This document shows, piece after piece, positions 5,235 to 9,278 of a stretch of DNA of 9,278 bases (positions are counted from its first letter, which is position 1; each line of letters opens with the position of its first letter). Position numbers and translations under genes: made by a program. The notes beneath the pieces were generated by a model. That model saw nothing but the letters and a program-made list of their open reading frames with translations. It searched no databases and was not told the DNA's origin. This DNA comes from an uncultured Traorella sp. (GTDB taxonomy: Bacteria; Bacillota_I; Bacilli_A; Erysipelotrichales; Erysipelotrichaceae): the NCBI GenBank assembly GCA_945919165.1, contig CAMEIZ010000070.1, positions 1-9,278 of the forward strand, in the 5' to 3' direction.

Positions 5235-7883
5235 TTAACCTTTTTTTGATTTTTTTATAATGCAGATAATATTTGACAATTCATCTTGATTAAATTTAAT
5301 CATGAAATCTCGTTCTAAAGATGCAATATGTTTTTCTAATATACGATAAAGTGACATGTTTTTATTAATTATTTCCTGTCTGAATGGATTTACCACTGAA
5401 GGTAATCCCTCTTTTAGTTTATCCACTGCACAAGCTAGATGCACTAACAAACCAACTTTTTCATTCATTTCTATCTTTTTCCCATAATCAATTTCTATAT
5501 TCGTGATAAAATTGACTAAATCCATTTCAAGCTTAACACAATCTATATTTTTTAGTTCTTGACCTAAATGCTCAAAAATAACTTTTGAATTATTAATAAA
5601 TTCAATTTCTTGAACATTCTTATTATCAAGTAATGTAGACAAATCGTCACATGTTGAATTAAAAATGTTTTCAATTGGAATAAAAGGTATTCCATAAATT
5701 TCTGGATCAAATGTACCAATTACACAAATTATTTCTTTTTCTTTACTAATTTTATTCAATTCAATAATAAAATCATTTTGCTTCAGTAATTGTAAAGAAA
5801 TAATTTCAATATCATCTAACTGATAATTATTTTCTAAATATTGTTTTATTTGTTTAGCACCACCTTGCCCTGTTAAACACAAACTAACGATTGCTTTACT
5901 TTTATTTACATCAATTTTTTCTTCTATTATATGCATTTTTTTATATCGATTTGAAATTGCTTCATAAGCTTCTTCAAGATTCTCTGAAATCATTATTTTT
6001 CTACAGCAATCTAACAACATCATTGTAAACGGTATTTCAATAAGCTTAATCATAATACCAGTTTCCATTATGATCATATTGAAAATATCTTTAAGTGAAC
6101 CCATATCTGTAATGGCTAATATACCTTTACTATGTGGCATATTCAAGATCATTTTCTTTATATCTTCATAAGCATCCAGAGGTTTAACATTTAAAGACAA
6201 ATCATAATGAAAAACAGAAAAATCACTTAATACTTTAGTTGTTTCAGCCATAGCCTTTGCTATACCGTCTCCATGCATAGCAAACAAGATGGATGGATGC
6301 GTTTCATAACTATCAATATATGAATGATCACATAAAAACATTGCAATGACAACTATTTCATCAATGGTAATGTTAACATCATATTGTGCCATCAACTGTT
6401 TACAAAACTCGTTAGTTAATACATATTCTTCATTGTTTGATTCAATAAAATCAAGAATCCGTTCAATTTTTATTTTTCTTGATGATTCAGTAGTAAATAA
6501 CAAAGACTGCAAATGCAAACATAAGCCGTAATAAATCGAAATCGAATAAAATCGATTTAAGCATTTACTAGCATCTTGCAAAAAATTATGAACTAAATCA
6601 ATAATTTTTGAATCAACCAATTGTGATAATTGTTCTTTATTAATTACATTTGTCACAAGATTATCGCGATACTTATTAAACTCTGTTTCGATCTCAACAT
6701 TTACAATTGTACTAATTTCTGATTCTGAAAAGCCTCTTTGATGAAGTTCACTACTTTTATCACTAATCCATTCATATATTGAAGGCTTTTTGTGGGTATT
6801 TTCTGAATTTTGTATTGATAGTTCATTACATCCAAAAATATAATTTGAATCATCTTTTACAATAGCATCCACTTCCATTCTCTGATTTTTATAATTCAAA
6901 AAGCCAGATCGAACATAATAAGGAAAATCCATGATTAACAGATTTATTTCGTTCTTTTGAGATTGTAATTCACGAATATATGCACTCGCACAAGCTTGTC
7001 GGATATCATTCAAAAGTTGCTTGATATTGTTTTTGCAATTATATAACAATAATGCAATTAATAATTCAGAATTAATCTTAATGCTACAATTACTTTTTTC
7101 TGCCTCCTTGCAGAGAAATTTTTTTATGAACTGAAAACGTTCTTCTAAACTTCTTTCATTCAAAGAAGGAAAACTTATTTTGATTGAAAACTTTCTTTGA
7201 ATTGATTCAGAAAACTCATCTATACCGATCGAATCCAATAATGAACACACTAATATTGTCTGATTGTTTTTTCTTTTTCCTTCATTTTCAAAATAACCTT
7301 CATCTAAAAATGATGATAACTGGTTTTTGGATTCCGCATCTAAAAGATTACAATTATCAATAAATAAAAATCCATTTTCAGCTTTATTCATTGATTCTTT
7401 AAATTTACGATTCATTTCCTGTGCATCATTCATATAATGCAAACAATTCATCTTAACATATTCTGCATTACTCTCAAGAACACCCTGATACATTGCATAG
7501 TCATACATCTTTTTCGCAAAGAGACTCTTTCCTGAACCTGATGGAGCAACAAGTAAAGTATTAAGACTTTTGTTTGGATACATGATAGCTGCTTTTGCTA
7601 AATGAATTGCTTGTTTCAATGAAGAATCTCTTCCAATAATTTCTTCAAAAATTTTTGATTCTTCTTTATCAAAGTTCAAACTACTTCTTGTATACAGAAC
7701 AGGTCTTCTATTTTCATTTTTCAAAGCTAATCCTTCATTTACAAGTTCATTTAAGATACGACTTACATTTGTTCGCTGCATTTGAAGTTTTTCAGAAATT
7801 TCAACAGTTGTTAAACCATTCCCTTTGTTTATCAAGTTTTTTTCCAATAAATCTAAAATCATTGTTCGATTCGTGATCTTCAT
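5235..7883 (-). CDS. LevR-family PTS regulator with degenerate sigma-54 AAA+ domain
   Basis: This 882-residue cytoplasmic transcription factor has LevR-type architecture. In order: a winged helix-turn-helix (about 1-68, TTVEISEKLQMQRTNVSRIL); an AAA+ domain (about 80-310); PRD1 (about 420-525, H457 in GLCLHLQ); an EIIA-Man-like domain (about 530-650, H537 in AMHGDG, DMGSL at 593-597); an EIIB-Gat-like segment (about 660-740, C669 in SLCLTGQGG); and PRD2 (about 780-880, H815 in LLVHLAC). In LevR such residues are phosphorylated by HPr and EIIs to signal sugar flux, and all four are kept. Walker A is intact (APSGSGKS, 113-120). However, Walker B reads FLFIDN (172-177), with Asn where the catalytic Glu belongs, and only about 30 residues separate NC (146-147) from it, so the loop bearing GAFTGA is deleted. 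Sigma-54 activation is therefore unlikely. The ATG at 7881-7883 follows AAAGGAG by eight bases. It lies just upstream of the PTS operon, its likely target, and no strong terminator separates them. CelR or ManR are the alternative names used for relatives. Confidence 0.92.
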   Translation of the reverse strand: MKITNRTMILDLLEKNLINKGNGLTTVEISEKLQMQRTNVSRILNELVNEGLALKNENRRPVLYTRSSLNFDKEESKIFEEIIGRDSSLKQAIHLAKAAIMYPNKSLNTLLVAPSGSGKSLFAKKMYDYAMYQGVLESNAEYVKMNCLHYMNDAQEMNRKFKESMNKAENGFLFIDNCNLLDAESKNQLSSFLDEGYFENEGKRKNNQTILVCSLLDSIGIDEFSESIQRKFSIKISFPSLNERSLEERFQFIKKFLCKEAEKSNCSIKINSELLIALLLYNCKNNIKQLLNDIRQACASAYIRELQSQKNEINLLIMDFPYYVRSGFLNYKNQRMEVDAIVKDDSNYIFGCNELSIQNSENTHKKPSIYEWISDKSSELHQRGFSESEISTIVNVEIETEFNKYRDNLVTNVINKEQLSQLVDSKIIDLVHNFLQDASKCLNRFYSISIYYGLCLHLQSLLFTTESSRKIKIERILDFIESNNEEYVLTNEFCKQLMAQYDVNITIDEIVVIAMFLCDHSYIDSYETHPSILFAMHGDGIAKAMAETTKVLSDFSVFHYDLSLNVKPLDAYEDIKKMILNMPHSKGILAITDMGSLKDIFNMIIMETGIMIKLIEIPFTMMLLDCCRKIMISENLEEAYEAISNRYKKMHIIEEKIDVNKSKAIVSLCLTGQGGAKQIKQYLENNYQLDDIEIISLQLLKQNDFIIELNKISKEKEIICVIGTFDPEIYGIPFIPIENIFNSTCDDLSTLLDNKNVQEIEFINNSKVIFEHLGQELKNIDCVKLEMDLVNFITNIEIDYGKKIEMNEKVGLLVHLACAVDKLKEGLPSVVNPFRQEIINKNMSLYRILEKHIASLERDFMIKFNQDELSNIICIIKKSKKG

Positions 7884-7933
7884 TTTCCATACTCCTTTGA
7901 CTTGCTTGTTAAAGTGTTTTCCGTTTATATACT

Positions 7934-7962
7934 ATTTTAACTCGAAAAATAAAAGTTGTGTA
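7934..7962 (-). promoter_or_regulatory. Candidate promoter of the regulator gene
   Basis: On the minus strand TACACA (7957-7962, four of six -35 bases) and TAAAAT (7934-7939, five of six -10 bases) are 17 bases apart, with a start near 7927 and a leader of about 44 nt. The -35 lies within one arm of the palindrome at 7956-7976. The region is very AT-rich, so other -10 hexamers such as TATATA nearby are possible. Confidence 0.4.
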
Positions 7963-7976
7963 TATAAATTACACAA
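7956..7976. promoter_or_regulatory. Palindromic operator upstream of the regulator
   Basis: TTGTGTA (7956-7962) and TACACAA (7970-7976) form a perfect 7-bp inverted repeat around seven bases. Its arms match the TTGTGTA core of the elements upstream of the PTS operon, about 2.7 kb away. It overlaps the candidate -35 of the regulator gene, which fits autoregulation by the encoded winged-helix protein. Confidence 0.55.
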
Positions 7977-8065
7977 AATGAATTTATAATGATGATAATA
8001 ATCTCTTTATTCTGTTTTTTTTTTTATAATTTTATTTTCATTCATATACGGTCTTCTGCTTCTAC

Positions 8066-8243
8066 AATTGATGTTAAAAGTCAAAAGCCATCCATGCATT
8101 ACAGACTGATATATGGATTAATCATATCATAGTTATAGCTCACTTTGTCAAAGAAATATACAGTAGTTACTTTTGGCAATGTTTCCTGTGTAAGTTTTAA
8201 TGGTGAAATAGTAAATATCTTCAAACAAAAATTGATGTTAAAA
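8066..8243. repeat. 14-bp direct repeat pair
   Basis: AATTGATGTTAAAA occurs at 8066-8079 and again at 8230-8243, 164 bases apart, in the same orientation. The second copy abuts the T-tract side of the fucO terminator. The enclosed bases show no terminal inverted repeats. It may be a duplicated terminator tail, a short insertion with target duplication, or chance in AT-rich DNA. Confidence 0.4.
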
Positions 8244-8280
8244 AAGTGTAACCTCATTTTTTTAAGGTTACACTATTTTT
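8239..8280 (-). terminator. Rho-independent terminator after fucO, possibly bidirectional
   Basis: A perfect 10-bp stem, AGTGTAACCT (8245-8254) and AGGTTACACT (8265-8274), encloses a 10-base loop. On the minus strand it is followed by six T (8244-8239), and it starts about 50 bases past the fucO stop. On the plus strand it is followed by ATTTTT, so it could also work in that direction, although no plus-strand gene reaches it here. Confidence 0.85.
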
Positions 8281-8325
8281 AAAAACTTCCTTTTTAACAA
8301 AATGCTAAGTAACAGTATTTTTTTA

Positions 8326-9278
8326 TTACAATAATGATTTGTATAATTCTTTGATTTCAGCAACGCTTGTTTCTCTTGGATTTCCTGGACGGCAAGCATC
8401 AGCATAAGCAGATTCGCTTAAGAAATCTAAATCTTCTTCTTTTACGATATCTTTTAAATCTGCAGGAATTCCAACATCGCTTGATAATTTCTTAACAGCA
8501 TCAATAGCAGCTTTGCGGTATTCTTCCTGAGTCATACCAGTTGTATCAACACCCATAGCTTCTGCAATATCCTTATATTTTGTACCAGTAGCCGGTGCAT
8601 TATATTCCATAACAGTTGGTAAAATGATAGCATTGGCAACACCGTGAGGAGTATCATATAATGCTCCTAATGGATGAGCCATAGAGTGAACAATACCCAA
8701 ACCAACATTTGAGAATCCCATTCCGGCTACATACTGTCCCAAAGCCATTCCTTCTCTTCCTTCAGGAGTATTTTCAACAGCTCCACGTAAATTTTTCGCA
8801 ATTAATTCGATTGCTTTTAAGTGGAACATATCACTTAATTCCCAAGCTCCTGCAGTAATATATCCTTCAATAGCATGAGTCAGAGCATCCATACCTGTAG
8901 CAGCAGTTAATCCTTTTGGCATTGTACTCATCATATCTGGATCAACAAAAGCCACAACTGGAATATCATGAGGGTCAACACAAACCATCTTTCTGTCATT
9001 TTGAGCATCAGTAATAACATAGTTGATGGTTACTTCTGCAGCTGTACCGGCAGTTGTTGGAACAGCAAAGATAGGTGTACAAGGATTTTTAGTATCAGCT
9101 ACTCCTTCAAGACTTCTAACATCTGCAAATTCAGGGTTTTTATCAATAATACCTACAGCTTTTGCAGTATCCATTGAGCTTCCGCCGCCAATAGCAATTA
9201 AATAATCAGCCTGAGCATCATGTAATGCTTTTACACCATGCTGAACATTTTCAATGGTTGGATTTGGTTTGATATCTG
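8326..9278 (-). CDS. fucO: Lactaldehyde reductase FucO, 5'-truncated by window edge
   Basis: This group III iron-dependent alcohol dehydrogenase interconverts L-lactaldehyde and L-1,2-propanediol with NAD(H), the step that disposes of reducing power in anaerobic fucose and rhamnose breakdown. The frame is open to the window end, so 316 C-terminal residues are present and, by comparison with the E. coli enzyme (about 382 aa), roughly 66 N-terminal residues lie outside. The nucleotide-binding GGGSSMDTAK is at fragment residues 30-39. VPTTAGTAAEVTINYVIT and NPEFADVRSLEG are blocks I recognise as FucO-like rather than generic. The iron ligands are D130 and H134 in GMDALTHAIEGY, H197 in IVHSMAHP and H211 in TPHGVANA, equivalent to D196, H200, H263 and H277 of E. 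coli FucO. The stop TAA is at 8326-8328 and a strong terminator follows. No fucose or rhamnose catabolic genes are within view, so the pathway context is untested; other 1,2-diol or short-chain aldehyde substrates are possible. Confidence 0.93.
   Translation of the reverse strand, partial: DIKPNPTIENVQHGVKALHDAQADYLIAIGGGSSMDTAKAVGIIDKNPEFADVRSLEGVADTKNPCTPIFAVPTTAGTAAEVTINYVITDAQNDRKMVCVDPHDIPVVAFVDPDMMSTMPKGLTAATGMDALTHAIEGYITAGAWELSDMFHLKAIELIAKNLRGAVENTPEGREGMALGQYVAGMGFSNVGLGIVHSMAHPLGALYDTPHGVANAIILPTVMEYNAPATGTKYKDIAEAMGVDTTGMTQEEYRKAAIDAVKKLSSDVGIPADLKDIVKEEDLDFLSESAYADACRPGNPRETSVAEIKELYKSLL

Larger units (their letters stand above)
7884..8325. other. Gene-poor stretch between fucO and the regulator
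   Basis: These 442 bases hold the fucO terminator (8239-8280), a 14-bp direct repeat (8066-8079 and 8230-8243), a 52-codon minus-strand ORF (8099-8257) without a ribosome binding site, and the operator and promoter region of the regulator (about 7890-7976). The segment 7977-8060 is extremely AT-rich and I see nothing in it beyond homopolymer tracts. The short ORF begins inside the terminator stem, so at best its 3' part is a gene remnant. Confidence 0.6.

Noticed and set aside
6346..6531. Short plus-strand ORF inside the regulator gene (also 7655-7876)
   Set aside because: Antisense to PRD1 or HTH coding sequence, low complexity and no start signals.
8968..9205. Two plus-strand ORFs opposite fucO
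   Set aside because: Both are antisense to the conserved nucleotide-binding part of FucO and lack ribosome binding sites.

Overview
This is an AT-rich window in which every gene lies on the minus strand. Low base composition, strong AGGAGG-type ribosome binding sites, a Lac-family PTS and a LevR-type regulator all point to a Bacillota (Firmicutes), probably a gut fermenter. An Erysipelotrichia-like host is my best guess, but nothing here fixes the taxon.

Read in the direction of transcription (high to low coordinates): (1) a 5'-truncated fucO (lactaldehyde / 1,2-propanediol oxidoreductase) runs in from the window edge and ends at a strong stem-loop terminator. (2) A gene-poor stretch of about 440 bp follows; it holds the terminator, a 14-bp direct repeat, a weak 52-codon ORF and the promoter region of the next gene. 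(3) A large LevR-family regulator (882 aa) comes next. (4) A 265-bp control region holds three perfect copies of a 14-bp element, a fourth near copy, and a good sigma-A promoter. (5) A tight EIIA-EIIB-EIIC-(6-phospho-beta-glucosidase) operon for a beta-glucoside such as cellobiose ends at a hairpin terminator. (6) Just past that terminator lies what looks like the worn 3' end (domains V and VI) of a group II intron. (7) Last is a two-gene yjbQ / SagB-type flavoenzyme operon with its own promoter.

The central module is a self-contained import-and-cleave system. EIIA, EIIB and EIIC import and phosphorylate a beta-glucoside, the GH1 enzyme splits the phosphorylated sugar in the cytoplasm, and the adjacent regulator carries PTS-phosphorylatable domains that can report sugar flux. 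The same TTGTGTA half-site occurs before the PTS operon and before the regulator gene, and in both places it overlaps a candidate -35 box, which suggests shared control and autoregulation.

The most unusual point is the regulator. Its PTS-sensing residues (H457, H537, C669, H815) are all present, but its sigma-54 AAA+ domain has lost the GAFTGA loop and the Walker B glutamate, and the target operon shows a sigma-A rather than a -24/-12 promoter. I infer a sigma-54 activator architecture converted to sigma-A-type control. The second item is the group II intron remnant placed directly downstream of a terminator, the favoured target of group IIC introns.
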